A DNA stretch of 64,000 bases from Calliopsis andreniformis. Its lineage: Eukaryota > Arthropoda > Insecta > Hymenoptera > Andrenidae. The stretch spans positions 12,028,001-12,092,000 of the forward strand of contig NW_027480423.1 of assembly GCF_051401765.1 (NCBI RefSeq), in the 5' to 3' direction. The notes below the pieces were generated by a model that saw only the letters and a program-made list of their open reading frames with translations, searched no databases and had not been told where the DNA came from. A program made the position numbers and the translations under genes. Shown here piece by piece: positions 12,101 through 24,286 of this stretch (positions are counted from its first letter, which is position 1; each line of letters begins with the position of its first letter).

Positions 12101-13287
12101 TTATGCCTCTGGTGTTGACTTCTAAGGCACTAACTAATCGATCTGGTGGAGCAACGCCCTAGAGTGAAGGCTAGGTTGCCCGGGACGTAGAATTGGCCAT
12201 CACTTTCAAACTGGTTGCAATTATTCCTGTTATATGATGGAAACACTGTTGTGTTTTTTTTGCATTTTATGGTTCGGGCGTTGACTTCTAAGGCCCTAAC
12301 TAATCAACCTGTTGGAGCAACGCCCTATGGTGAAGCCTAGGTTGCTCGGAAGGTAGAAATGACCATAAGTATCACACTGGTTGCAATTATTCGTTTTATA
12401 CGATGGAAAAACTGTTGTATTTGTATTGTATTTTATGCTTCTGGCGTTGACTTCTAAGGCCCTAGCTGTTCGATCTAGTGGAGCAACGCCTTAGAGTGAA
12501 GCCTAGGTTGCCCGGAACGTAGAATTGGCCATCACTTTCAAACTGGTTACAATTATTCGTTTTATACGATGCAAACGCTGTTGTATTTATATCGTATTTT
12601 ATGCTTCTGGCGTTTACTTCTAAGGACCTAGCTATTCGATCTGGTGGAGCAACTCCCTAGAGTGGATCCTAGGTTGCTCGGAATGTAGAAATGACCATAA
12701 CTTTCACTCTGGTTGCAATTATTCGTTCTATACGATGGAAACGCTGTTGTATTTATATTGTACTTTATGCCTCTGGCGTTGACTTCTAAGGCCGTAGCTA
12801 TTAGATGTGGAGGAGCAACGCCCTAGAGTGACGCCTAGGGTCCTCGGAACGTAGAAATGACCATTACTTTCACACTGGTTGCAATTATTCGTTTTATACG
12901 ATGGAAAAGCTGCTGTATTTATATCGTATTTTATGCTTCTGGCGTTCACTTCTAAGGACCTAACTATTAAATCTGTTGGAGCAACGCCATAGGGTGAAGC
13001 CTAGGTTGCTCGGAAAGTAGAAATGACCATAAGTTTCATACTGGTTGCAATTATTCGTTTTATACGATGGAAAAGCTGTTGTATTTATATTGTATTTTAT
13101 GCTTCTGGCGTTGACTTCTAAGGCACTAACTATTCGATCTGGTGCAGCAACGCCCTAGAGTGAAGCCTAGGTTGCTCGGAAAGTAGAAATGACCATCAGC
13201 TTCATACTGGTTGCAGTTATTCGTTTTATACGATGGAAAAACTGTTGTATTTATATTGTACTTTATGCTTCTGGCGTTGACTTCTAA

Positions 13288-14281
13288 GGCACTAACTATT
13301 CGATCTGGTGGAGCAACACCCTAGAGTGAAGCCTAGGTTGCCCGGAACGTAGAATTGGCAATCACTTTCAAATTGGTTGCAATTAATCTTGTTATACGAT
13401 GGAAAAACTGTTGTATTTTTATTGCATTTTATGCTTCTGGCGTTCACTTCTTAGGCCCTAACTATTCGATCTGATGGAACTACAGCCTATGGTGAAGCCT
13501 AGCTTGCCCGGAACGTAGAAATGACCATAAGATTCATACTGGTTGCAATTATTCGTTTTTTACGATGGGAAAGCTGTTGTATTTATATTGTATTTTATGC
13601 TTCTGGCGTTGACTTCTAAGGCACTAACTATTCGATCTGGTGGAGCAACGCCCTAGAGTGAAGCCTAGGTTGCCCGGGACGTAGAATTGGCCATCACTTT
13701 CAAACTGGTTGCAATTATTCCTGTTATATTATGGAAACACTTTGCATTTTTATTGCATTTTATCCTTCGGGCGTTGACTTCTAAGGCCCTAACTATTCAA
13801 TCTGTTGGAGCAACGCACTAGGGTGAAGCCTAGGTTGCTCGGAAAGTAGAAATGACCATAAGTATCATACTGGTTGCAATTATTCGTTTTATACGATGGA
13901 AAAACAGTTGTATTTAATTGTATTTTATACTTCTGGCGTTGACTTCTAAGGCCCTAGCTGTTCGATCTAGTGGAGCAACGCCCTAGCGTGAAGCCTAGGT
14001 TGCCCGGAACGTAGAATTGGCCATCACTTTCAAACTGGTTACAATTATTCGTTTTATACGATGCAAACGCTGTTGTATTTATATCGTATTTTATGCTTCT
14101 GACGTTTACTTCTAAGGACCTAACTATTCGATCTGGTGGAGCAACGCCCTAGAGTGAAGCCTAGGTTCCTCGGAATGTGGAAATGACCATAACTTTCACT
14201 CTGGTTGCAATTATTCGTTCTATACGATGGAAACGCTGTTGTATTTATATTGTACTTTATGCCTCTGGCGTTGACTTCTAA
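13288..14281. repeat. Six-monomer tandem duplication, first copy
   Basis: The monomer start at 13288 is repeated at 14282 (994 bp, six monomers with small deletions). Shared private variants are CAACACCCTAGAG, AATTGGCAATCAC, GATGGAACTACAGCC and the three-base deletion in AACACTTTGCATTT near 13738. Confidence 0.8.
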
Positions 14282-14760
14282 GGCACTAACTATTCGATCT
14301 GGTGGAGCAACACCCTAGAGTGAAGCCTAGGTTGCCCGGAACGTAGAATTGGCAATCACTTTCAAATTGGTTGCAATTAATCTTGTTATACGATGGAAAA
14401 ACTGTTGTATTTTTATTGCATTTTATGCTTCTGGCGTTCACTTCTTAGGCCCTAACTATTCGATCTGATGGAACTACAGCCTAGGGTGAAGCCTAGCTTG
14501 ACCGGAACGTAGAAATGACCATAAGTTTCATACTGGTTGCAATTATTCGTTTTTTACGATGGAAAAGCTGTTGTATTTATATTGTATTTTATGCTTCTGG
14601 CGTTGACTTCTAAGGCACTAACTATTCGATCTGGTGGAGCAACGCCCTAGAGTGAAGCCTACGTTGCCCGGGACGTAGAATTGGCCATCACTTTCAAACT
14701 GGTTGCAATTATTCCTGTTATATTATGGAAACACTTTGCATTTTTATTGTATTTTATGCT
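14282..14760. repeat. Six-monomer tandem duplication, second copy, partial
   Basis: It follows the first copy through the AACACTTTGCATTT deletion near 14731 and then diverges (TTATTGTATTTT instead of TTATTGCATTTT). Only about three of six monomers remain. Confidence 0.78.
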
Positions 14761-15165
14761 TCTGGCGTTCACTTCTTAGGCCCTAACTATTCGACCTGGT
14801 GGAGCAACGCCCTAGAGTGAAGCCTAGGTTGCCCGGAAGGTAGAAATGACCATAACTTTCACACTGGTTGCAATTATTCGTTTTATACGATGGAAAAACT
14901 GTTGTATTTATATTGTATTTTATGCTTCTGGGGTTGACTTCTAAGGCACTATCTATTCGATCTGGTGGAGCAACGCCCTAGAGCGAAGCCTAGGTTGCCC
15001 GGAACGTAGAATTGGCCATCACTTTCAAACTGGTTGCAATTATTCCTGTTATGTGATGGAAACACTGTTGTATTTTAATTGCATTTTATGGTTCGGGCGT
15101 TGACTTCTAAGGCCCTAACTATTCAATCCGTTGGAGCAACGCCCTAGGGTGAAGCCTAGGTGGCT

Positions 15166-16963
15166 CGGAAAGTAGAAATGACCATAAGTTTCATACTGGT
15201 TGCAATTATTCGTTTTATACGATGGAAAAACTGTTGTATTTATATTGTATTTTATGCTTCTGGCGTTGACTTCTAAGGCCCTAGCAGTTCGATCTAGTGG
15301 AGCAACGCCGTAGAGTGAAGCCTAGGTTGCCCGGAAGGTAGAATTGGCCTTCTCTTTCAAACTGGTTGCAATTATTCGTCTTATACGATGGAAAAACTGT
15401 TGTATTTATATTGTATTTTATGCTTCTGGCGTTGACTTCTAAGGCCCTAACTATTCAATCTGGTGGAGCAGCGCCCTGGAGTGAAACCTAGGTTGCCCGG
15501 AACGTAGAATTGGCCATCACTTTCAAACTGGTTGCAATTATTCCTGTTATATGATGGAAACACTGTTGTATTTTTTTTGCATTTTATGGTTCGGGCGTTG
15601 ACTTCTAAGGACCTAACTATTCAATCTGTTGGAGCAACGCCCTAGGGTGAAGCCTAGGTTGCTCGGAAAGTAGAAATGACCATAAGTTTCATACTGGTTG
15701 CAATTATTCGTTTTATACGATGGAAAGCTGTTGTATTTATATTGTATTTTATGCTTCTGGCGTTGACTTCTAAGGCCCTAGCTGTTCGATCTAGTGGAGC
15801 AACGCCCTAGAGTGAAGCCTAGGTTGCCCGGAAAGGAGAAATGACCATCACGTTCAAACTGGTTGCAATTAATCCTTTTATTCGATGGAAAAGCTGTTGT
15901 ATTTATATCGTATTTTATGCTTCTGACGTTTACTTCTAAGGACCTAACTATTCGATCTGGTGGAGCAACGCCCTAGAGTGAAGCCTAGGTTCCTCGGAAA
16001 GTGGAAATGACCATAACTTTCACACTGGTTGCAATTATTCGTTTTATACGATGGAAACGCTGTTGTATTTATATTGTATTTTATGCCTCTGGCGTTGACT
16101 TCTAAGGCCGTAGCTATTAGATGTGGTGGAGCAACGCCCTAGAGTGACGCCTAGGGTGCTTGGAACGTAGAAATGACCATTACTTTCATACTGCTTGCAA
16201 TTATTCGTTTTATACGATGGAAATGCTGTTGTATTTATATCGTATTTTATGCTTCTGGCGTTGACTTCTTAGGACGTAACTATTCGGTCTGGTGGAGCAA
16301 CGCGCTGGAGTGAAACCTAGGTTGCCCGGAACGTAGAATTGGCCATCACTTTCAAACTGGTTGCAATTATTCCTGATATATGATGGAAACACTGTTGTAT
16401 TTTTTTTGCATTTTATGGTTCGGTCGTTGACTTCTAAGGCCCTAACTATTCAATCTGTTGGAGCAACGCCCTAGGGTGAAGCCTAGGTTGCTCAGAAAGT
16501 AGAAATGACCATAAGTTTCATACTGGTTGCAATTATTCGTTTTATACGATGGAAAAACTGTTGTATTTATATTGTATTTTATGCTTCTGGCGTTGATTTC
16601 TAAGGCACTATCTATTCGATCTGGTGGAGCAACGCCCTAGAGCGAAGCCTAGGTTGCCCGGAACGTAGAATTGGCCATCACTTTCAAACTGGTTGCAATT
16701 ATTCCTGTTATGTGATGGAAACACTGTTGTATTTTAATTGCATTTTATGGTTCGGGCGTTGACTTCTAAGGCCCTAACTATTCAATCCGTTGGAGCAACG
16801 CCCTAGGGTGAAGCCTAGGTGGCTCGGAAAGTAGAAATGACCATAAGTTTCATACTGGTTGCAATTATTCGTTTTATACGATGGAAAAACTGTTGTATTT
16901 ATATTGTATTTTATGCTTCTGGCGTTGACTTCTAAGGCCCTAGCAGTTCGATCTAGTGGAGCA
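15166..16963. repeat. 1.8 kb segmental duplication, left copy
   Basis: This block matches 21141-22938 at an offset of 5975 bp (36 monomers less one base). Shared private marks are CCTAGCAGTTCG (15280), GCCTTCTCTTTC, GAGCAGCGCCCTGG, the one-base-short GGAAAGCTGTTG near 15722, CTTTTATTCGATGG and GTCGTTGACTTC. The match stops where the left copy reads AACGCCCTAGAG and the right copy AACGCCGTAGAG. Confidence 0.88.
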
Positions 16964-18814
16964 ACGCCCTAGAGTGAAGCCTAGGTTGCCCGGAACGTAG
17001 AATTGGCCATCACTTTCAAACTGGTTGCAATTATTCCTGTTATATGATGGAAACACTGTTGTATTTTTATTGCATTTTATGCATCGGGCGTTGACTTCTA
17101 AGGCCCTAACTATTCAATCTGTTGGAGCAACACCCTAGGGTGAAGCCTAGCTTGCTCGGAAAGTAGAAATGACCATAAGTTTCATACTGGTTGCAATTAT
17201 TCGTTTTATACGGTGGAACAGCTATTGTATTTATATCGTATTTTATGCTTCTGGCGTTGACTTCTTAGGCCGTAACTATTTCGTCTGGTGGAGCAACGCC
17301 CTAGAGTGAAGTCTAGGTTTCCCGGAACGTAGAATTGGCCATTACTTTCAAACTGGTTGCAATTATTTCTGATATATGATGGAAACACTGTTGTGTTTTT
17401 CTTGCATTTTATGCATCGGGCGTTGACTTCTAAGGCCCTAACTATTCAATCTGTTGGAGCAACACCCTAGGGTGAAGCCCAGCTTGCTCGGAAAGTAGAA
17501 GTGACCATAAGTTTCATACTGGTTGCAATTATTCGTTTTATACGATGGAAATACTGTTGTATTTATATTGTATTTTATGCTTCTGGCGTTGAATTCTAAG
17601 GCACTAACTATTCGATCTGGTGGAGCAACGCCCTAGAGTGAAGCCTAGGTTGCCCGGGACGTAGAATTGGCCACCACTTTCAAACTGGTTGCAATTATTC
17701 CTGTTATATTATGGAAACACTGTTGTATTTTTATTGCATTTTATGCTTCGGGCGTTGACTTCTAAGGCCCTAACTATTCAATCTGTTGGAGCAACGCCCT
17801 AGGGTGAAGCCTAGGTTGCTCGGAAAGTAGAAATGACCATAACTTTCATACTGGCGGCAATTATTCGTTTTATACGATGGAAAAACTGTTGTATTTATAT
17901 TGTATTTTATGCTTCTGGCGTTGACTTCTAAGGCACTAACTATTCGATCTGGTGGAGCAACGCCCTAGAGTAAAGCCTAGGTTGCCTGGAACGTAGAATT
18001 GGCCATCACTTTCAAACTGGTTGCAATTATTCCTGTTTTATGATACATACACTGTTGTATTTTTATTGCATTTTATGCTTCGGGCGTTGATTTCTAAGGC
18101 CCTAACTATTCAATCTGTTGGAGCAACGCCATAGGGTCAAGCCTAGCTTGCTCGGAATGTAGAAATGACCATAAGTTTCATACTGGTTGCAATTATTCGT
18201 TTTATACGATGGAAATGCTGTTGTATTTATATCGTATTTTATGCTTCTGGCGTTGACTTCTTAGGCCGTAACTATTCGGTCTGGTGGAGCAACGCGCTGG
18301 AGTGAAACCTAGGTTGCCCGGAACGTAGAATTGGCCATCACTTTCAAACTGGTTGCAATTATTCCTGATATATGAAGGAAACACTGTTGTATTTTTTTTG
18401 CATTTTATGGTTCGGGCGTTGACTTCTAAGGCCCTAACTATTCAATCTGTTGGAGGAAAGCCCTAGGGTGAAGCCTACGTTGCTCGGAAAGTAGAGATGA
18501 CCATAAGTTTCATACTGGTTGCAATTATTCGTTTTATACGATGGAAAAACTGTTGTATTTATATTGTATTTTATGCTTCTGGCGTTGACTTCTAAGGCAC
18601 TATCTATTCGATCTGGTGGAGCAACGCCCTAGAGCGAAGCCTAGGTTGCCCGGAACGTAGAATTGGCCATCACTTCCAAACTGGTTGCAATTATTCCTGT
18701 TATATGATGGAAACACTGTTGCATTTTTTTTGCATTTTATGGTTCGGGCGTTGACTTCTAAGGCCCTAACTATTCAATCTGTTGGAGCAACACCCTAGGG
18801 TGAAGCCTAGCTTG
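16823..18814. repeat. 12-monomer higher-order repeat, copy 1
   Basis: The unit is 1992 bp, exactly 12 x 166. It includes odd monomers shared with copy 2: TTTTATGATACATACACTG near 18045, GGAGGAAAGCCC near 18451, TATGAAGGAAACAC near 18370, and ACGGTGGAACAGC near 17210. Reading both copies, the only clear base difference I saw is at 17552 (T) against 19544 (A). Confidence 0.92.
17199..17215 (+). other. CENP-B-box-like 17-mer (representative site)
   Basis: ATTCGTTTTATACGGTG matches the published core NTTCGNNNNANNCGGGN at eight of nine fixed positions (TTCG, A, CGG), with T for the last G. Further copies start at 19191, 23174, 23506, 24834, 25166, 29150, 30478, 30810, 38944, 41268, 41600, 44588, 50732, 51729, 54719, 55716, 58372, 59369, 60365 and 63353. 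Most other type-B monomers have CGAT here and match seven of nine. Binding is not shown by sequence; the match may be chance amplified by tandem copying. Confidence 0.4.
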
Positions 18815-20782
18815 CTCGGAAAGTAGAAATGACCATAAGTTTCATACTGGTTGCAATTATTCGTTTTATACGATGGAAAAACTGTTGTATTTATATTGTA
18901 TTTTATGCTTCTGGCGTTGACTTCTAAGGCCCTAGCAGTTCGATCTAGTGGAGCAACGCCCTAGAGTGAAGCCTAGGTTGCCCGGAACGTAGAATTGGCC
19001 ATCACTTTCAAACTGGTTGCAATTATTCCTGTTATATGATGGAAACACTGTTGTATTTTTATTGCATTTTATGCATCGGGCGTTGACTTCTAAGGCCCTA
19101 ACTATTCAATCTGTTGGAGCAACACCCTAGGGTGAAGCCTAGCTTGCTCGGAAAGTAGAAATGACCATAAGTTTCATACTGGTTGCAATTATTCGTTTTA
19201 TACGGTGGAACAGCTATTGTATTTATATCGTATTTTATGCTTCTGGCGTTGACTTCTTAGGCCGTAACTATTTCGTCTGGTGGAGCAACGCCCTAGAGTG
19301 AAGTCTAGGTTTCCCGGAACGTAGAATTGGCCATTACTTTCAAACTGGTTGCAATTATTTCTGATATATGATGGAAACACTGTTGTGTTTTTCTTGCATT
19401 TTATGCATCGGGCGTTGACTTCTAAGGCCCTAACTATTCAATCTGTTGGAGCAACACCCTAGGGTGAAGCCCAGCTTGCTCGGAAAGTAGAAGTGACCAT
19501 AAGTTTCATACTGGTTGCAATTATTCGTTTTATACGATGGAAAAACTGTTGTATTTATATTGTATTTTATGCTTCTGGCGTTGAATTCTAAGGCACTAAC
19601 TATTCGATCTGGTGGAGCAACGCCCTAGAGTGAAGCCTAGGTTGCCCGGGACGTAGAATTGGCCACCACTTTCAAACTGGTTGCAATTATTCCTGTTATA
19701 TTATGGAAACACTGTTGTATTTTTATTGCATTTTATGCTTCGGGCGTTGACTTCTAAGGCCCTAACTATTCAATCTGTTGGAGCAACGCCCTAGGGTGAA
19801 GCCTAGGTTGCTCGGAAAGTAGAAATGACCATAACTTTCATACTGGCGGCAATTATTCGTTTTATACGATGGAAAAACTGTTGTATTTATATTGTATTTT
19901 ATGCTTCTGGCGTTGACTTCTAAGGCACTAACTATTCGATCTGGTGGAGCAACGCCCTAGAGTAAAGCCTAGGTTGCCTGGAACGTAGAATTGGCCATCA
20001 CTTTCAAACTGGTTGCAATTATTCCTGTTTTATGATACATACACTGTTGTATTTTTATTGCATTTTATGCTTCGGGCGTTGATTTCTAAGGCCCTAACTA
20101 TTCAATCTGTTGGAGCAACGCCATAGGGTCAAGCCTAGCTTGCTCGGAATGTAGAAATGACCATAAGTTTCATACTGGTTGCAATTATTCGTTTTATACG
20201 ATGGAAATGCTGTTGTATTTATATCGTATTTTATGCTTCTGGCGTTGACTTCTTAGGCCGTAACTATTCGGTCTGGTGGAGCAACGCGCTGGAGTGAAAC
20301 CTAGGTTGCCCGGAACGTAGAATTGGCCATCACTTTCAAACTGGTTGCAATTATTCCTGATATATGAAGGAAACACTGTTGTATTTTTTTTGCATTTTAT
20401 GGTTCGGGCGTTGACTTCTAAGGCCCTAACTATTCAATCTGTTGGAGGAAAGCCCTAGGGTGAAGCCTACGTTGCTCGGAAAGTAGAGATGACCATAAGT
20501 TTCATACTGGTTGCAATTATTCGTTTTATACGATGGAAAAACTGTTGTATTTATATTGTATTTTATGCTTCTGGCGTTGACTTCTAAGGCACTATCTATT
20601 CGATCTGGTGGAGCAACGCCCTAGAGCGAAGCCTAGGTTGCCCGGAACGTAGAATTGGCCATCACTTCCAAACTGGTTGCAATTATTCCTGTTATATGAT
20701 GGAAACACTGTTGCATTTTTTTTGCATTTTATGGTTCGGGCGTTGACTTCTAAGGCCCTCACTATTCAATCTGTTGGAGCAA
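18815..20782. repeat. 12-monomer higher-order repeat, copy 2
   Basis: Head-to-tail copy of 16823-18790, matching to about 20757, after which the sequence changes to CCCTCACTATTC and GCGCGGAAAG. The near identity marks this as one of the youngest events in the window. Confidence 0.92.
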
Positions 20783-21140
20783 CGCCCTAGGGTGAAGCCT
20801 AGGTTGCGCGGAAAGTAGAAATGACCATAAGTTTCTTACTGGTTGGAATTATTCGTTTTATACGATGGAAAAACTGTTGTATTTATATTGAATTCTATGC
20901 TTCTGGCGTTGACTTCTAAGGCACTAACTATTCGATCTGGTGGAACAACAGCCTAGGGTGAAGCCTAGCTTGCCCGGAACGTAGAAATGACCATTACTTT
21001 CACACTGTTTGGAATTATTCCTTTTATACGATGTAAAAGCTGTTGTATTTATATCGCATTTTATGCTTCTGGCGTTTACTTCTAAGGCCCTAACTATTCA
21101 ATCTGTTGGAGCAACGCCCTAGGGTGAAGCCTAGGTTGCT
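20783..21140. repeat. Two variant monomers linking the 12-mer to the 1.8 kb repeat
   Basis: These carry AACAACAGCC, TGTTTGGAATTATTCC, ATGTAAAAGC and TATATCGCATTTTATG. They belong to the AACAACAGCC class that becomes common after 26.5 kb. Nothing other than satellite is present. Confidence 0.8.
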
Positions 21141-22938
21141 CGGAAAGTAGAAATGACCATAAGTTTCATACTGGTTGCAATTATTCGTTTTATACGATGG
21201 AAAAACTGTTGTATTTATATTGTATTTTATGCTTCTGGCGTTGACTTCTAAGGCCCTAGCAGTTCGATCTAGTGGAGCAACGCCGTAGAGTGAAGCCTAG
21301 GTTGCCCGGAAGGTAGAATTGGCCTTCTCTTTCAAACTGGTTGCAATTATTCGTCTTATACGATGGAAAAACTGTTGTATTTATATTGTATTTTATGCTT
21401 CTGGCGTTGACTTCTAAGGCCCTAACTATTCAATCTGGTGGAGCAGCGCCCTGGAGTGAAACCTAGGTTGCCCGGAACGTAGAATTGGCCATCACTTTCA
21501 AACTGGTTGCAATTATTCCTGTTATATGATGGAAACACTGTTGTATTTTTTTTGCATTTTATGGTTCGGGCGTTGACTTCTAAGGACCTAACTATTCAAT
21601 CTGTTGGAGCAACGCCCTAGGGTGAAGCCTAGGTTGCTCGGAAAGTAGAAATGACCATAAGTTTCATACTGGTTGCAATTATTCGTTTTATACCATGGAA
21701 AGCTGTTGTATTTATATTGTATTTTATGCTTCTGGCGTTGACTTCTAAGGCCCTAGCTGTTCGATCTAGTGGAGCAACGCCCTAGAGTGAAGCCTAGGTT
21801 GCCCGGAAAGGAGAAATGACCATCACGTTCAAACTGGTTGCAATTAATCCTTTTATTCGATGGAAAAGCTGTTGTATTTATATCGTATTTTATGCTTCTG
21901 ACGTTTACTTCTAAGGACCTAACTATTCGATCTGGTGGAGCAACGCCCTAGAGTGAAGCCTAGGTTCCTCGGAAAGTGGAAATGACCATAACTTTCACAC
22001 TGGTTGCAATTATTCGTTTTATACGATGGAAACGCTGTTGTATTTATATTGTATTTTATGCCTCTGGCGTTGACTTCTAAGGCCGTAGCTATTAGATGTG
22101 GTGGAGCAACGCCCTAGAGTGACGCCTAGGGTGCTTGGAACGTAGAAATGACCATTACTTTCATACTGCTTGCAATTATTCGTTTTATACGATGGAAATG
22201 CTGTTGTATTTATATCGTATTTTATGCTTCTGGCGTTGACTTCTTAGGACGTAACTATTCGGTCTGGTGGAGCAACGCGCTGGAGTGAAACCTAGGTTGC
22301 CCGGAACGTAGAATTGGCCATCACTTTCAAACTGGTTGCAATTATTCCTGATATATGATGGAAACACTGTTGTATTTTTTTTGCATTTTATGGTTCGGTC
22401 GTTGACTTCTAAGGCCCTAACTATTCAATCTGTTGGAGCAACGCCCTAGGGTGAAGCCTAGGTTGCTCAGAAAGTAGAAATGACCATAAGTTTCATACTG
22501 GTTGCAATTATTCGTTTTATACGATGGAAAAACTGTTGTATTTATATTGTATTTTATGCTTCTGGCGTTGATTTCTAAGGCACTATCTATTCGATCTGGT
22601 GGAGCAACGCCCTAGAGCGAAGCCTAGGTTGCCCGGAACGTAGAATTGGCCATCACTTTCAAACTGGTTGCAATTATTCCTGTTATGTGATGGAAACACT
22701 GTTGTATTTTAATTGCATTTTATGGTTCGGGCGTTGACTTCTAAGGCCCTAACTATTCAATCCGTTGGAGCAACGCCCTAGGGTGAAGCCTAGGTGGCTC
22801 GCAAAGTAGAAATGACCATAAGTTTCATACTGGTTGCAATTATTCGTTTTATACGATGGAAAAACTGTTGTATTTATATTGTATTTTATGCTTCTGGCGT
22901 TGACTTCTAAGGCCCTCGCAGTTCGATCTAGTGGAGCA
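21141..22938. repeat. 1.8 kb segmental duplication, right copy
   Basis: Right partner of 15166-16963. It repeats the one-base deletion in GGAAAGCTGTTG near 21697, which shows common descent rather than chance similarity. It differs by TACCATGG near 21693, CTCGCAAAG near 22799 and CCCTCGCAG near 22915. Confidence 0.88.
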
Positions 22939-24286
22939 ACGCCGTAGAGTGAAGCCTAGGTTGCCCGGAAGGTAGAATTGGCCTTCTCTTTCAAACTGGT
23001 TGCAATTAATCCTTTTATACGATGGAAAAGCTGTTGTATTTATATCGTATTTTATGCTTCTGACGTTGACTTCTAAGGCCCTAACTATTCAATCCGTTGG
23101 AGCAACGCCCTAGGGTGAAGCCTAGGTGGCTCGGAAAGTAGAAATGACCATAAGTTTCATAGTGGTTGCAATTATTCGTTTTATACGGTGGAACAGCTAT
23201 TGTATTTATATCGTATTTTATGCTTCTGGCGTTGACTTCTTAGGCCGTAACTATTTCGTCTGGTGGAGCAACGCCCTAGAGTTAAGTCTAGGTTTCCCGG
23301 AACGTAGAATTGGCCATCACCTTCAAACTGGTTGCAATTATTCCTGATATATGATGGAAACACTGTTGTATTTTTCTTGCATTTTATGCATCGGGCGTTG
23401 ACTTCTAAGGCCCTAACTATTCAATCTGTTGGAGCAACACCCTAGGGTGAAGCCTAGCTTGCTCGGAAAGTAGAAGTGACCATAAGTTTCATACTGGTTG
23501 CAATTATTCGTTTTATACGGTGGAACAGCTATTGTATTTATATCGTATTTTATGCTTCTGGCGTTGACTTCTTAGGCCGTAACTATTTGGTCTGGTGGAG
23601 CAACGCCCTGGAGTGAAGTCCAGGTTTCCCGGAACGTAGAATTGGCCATCACTTTCAAACTGGTTGCAATTATTCCTGATATATGATGGAAACACTGTTG
23701 TATTTTTTTTGCATTTTATGGTTCGGGCGTTGACTTCTAAGGCCCTAACTATTCAATCCGTTGGAGCAACGCCCTAGGGTGAAGCCTAGGTGGCTCGGAA
23801 AGTAGAAATGACCATCACGTTCAAACTGGTTGCAATTAATCCTTTTATACGATGGAAAAGCTGTTGTATTTATATCGTATTTTATGCTTCTGACGTTTAC
23901 TTCTAAGGACCTAACTATTCGATCTGGTGGAGCAACGCCCTAGAGTGAAGCCTAGGTTCCTCGGAAAGTGGAAATGACCATAACTTTCACACTGGTTGCA
24001 ATTATTCGTTTTATACGATGGAAACGCTGTTGTATTTATATTGTATTTTATGCCTCTGGCGTTGACTTCTAAGGCCGTAGCTATTAGATGTGGTGGAGCA
24101 ACGCCCTAGAGTGACGCCTAGGGTGCTTGGAACGAAGAAATGACCATTACTTTCATACTGCTTGCAATTATTCGTTTTATACGATGGAAATGCTGTTGTA
24201 TTTATATCGTATTTTATGCTTCTGGCGTTGACTTCTTAGGACGTAACTATTCGGTCTGGTGGAGCAACGCGCTGGAGTGAAACCTA
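22627..24286. repeat. 10-monomer higher-order repeat (zone IV), copy 1
   Basis: The period is 1660 bp. Landmarks TGTTATGTGATGG (22681), CTCGCAAAGTAG, GCCTTCTCTTTC and CATAGTGGTTGC recur 1660 bp later. From about 23810 to 24340 this copy carries a piece of the six-monomer cassette that instead matches zone III at an offset of 1992 bp, so the unit is itself a recombinant. Confidence 0.87.

Larger units (their letters stand above)
9138..15165. repeat. Irregular mosaic zone of the 166 bp satellite
   Basis: No single HOR period carries through this 6 kb. Short stretches match at different offsets: about 9140-9353 matches about 11132-11345 (1992 bp, 12 monomers, sharing CTGTTGCATTTTTATTGC and ATTCAGTCTG), while 9473-9680 matches 11797-12004 (2324 bp, 14 monomers, sharing CTAGCGTGAAG and GGTTACAATTACTCG). 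Length variants cluster here. I see only satellite monomers and nothing else. Confidence 0.85.

Noticed and set aside
20783..21140. Possible transposon insertion at a break in HOR order
   Set aside because: The sequence is fully accounted for by two variant satellite monomers, with no target-site duplication or terminal repeats.
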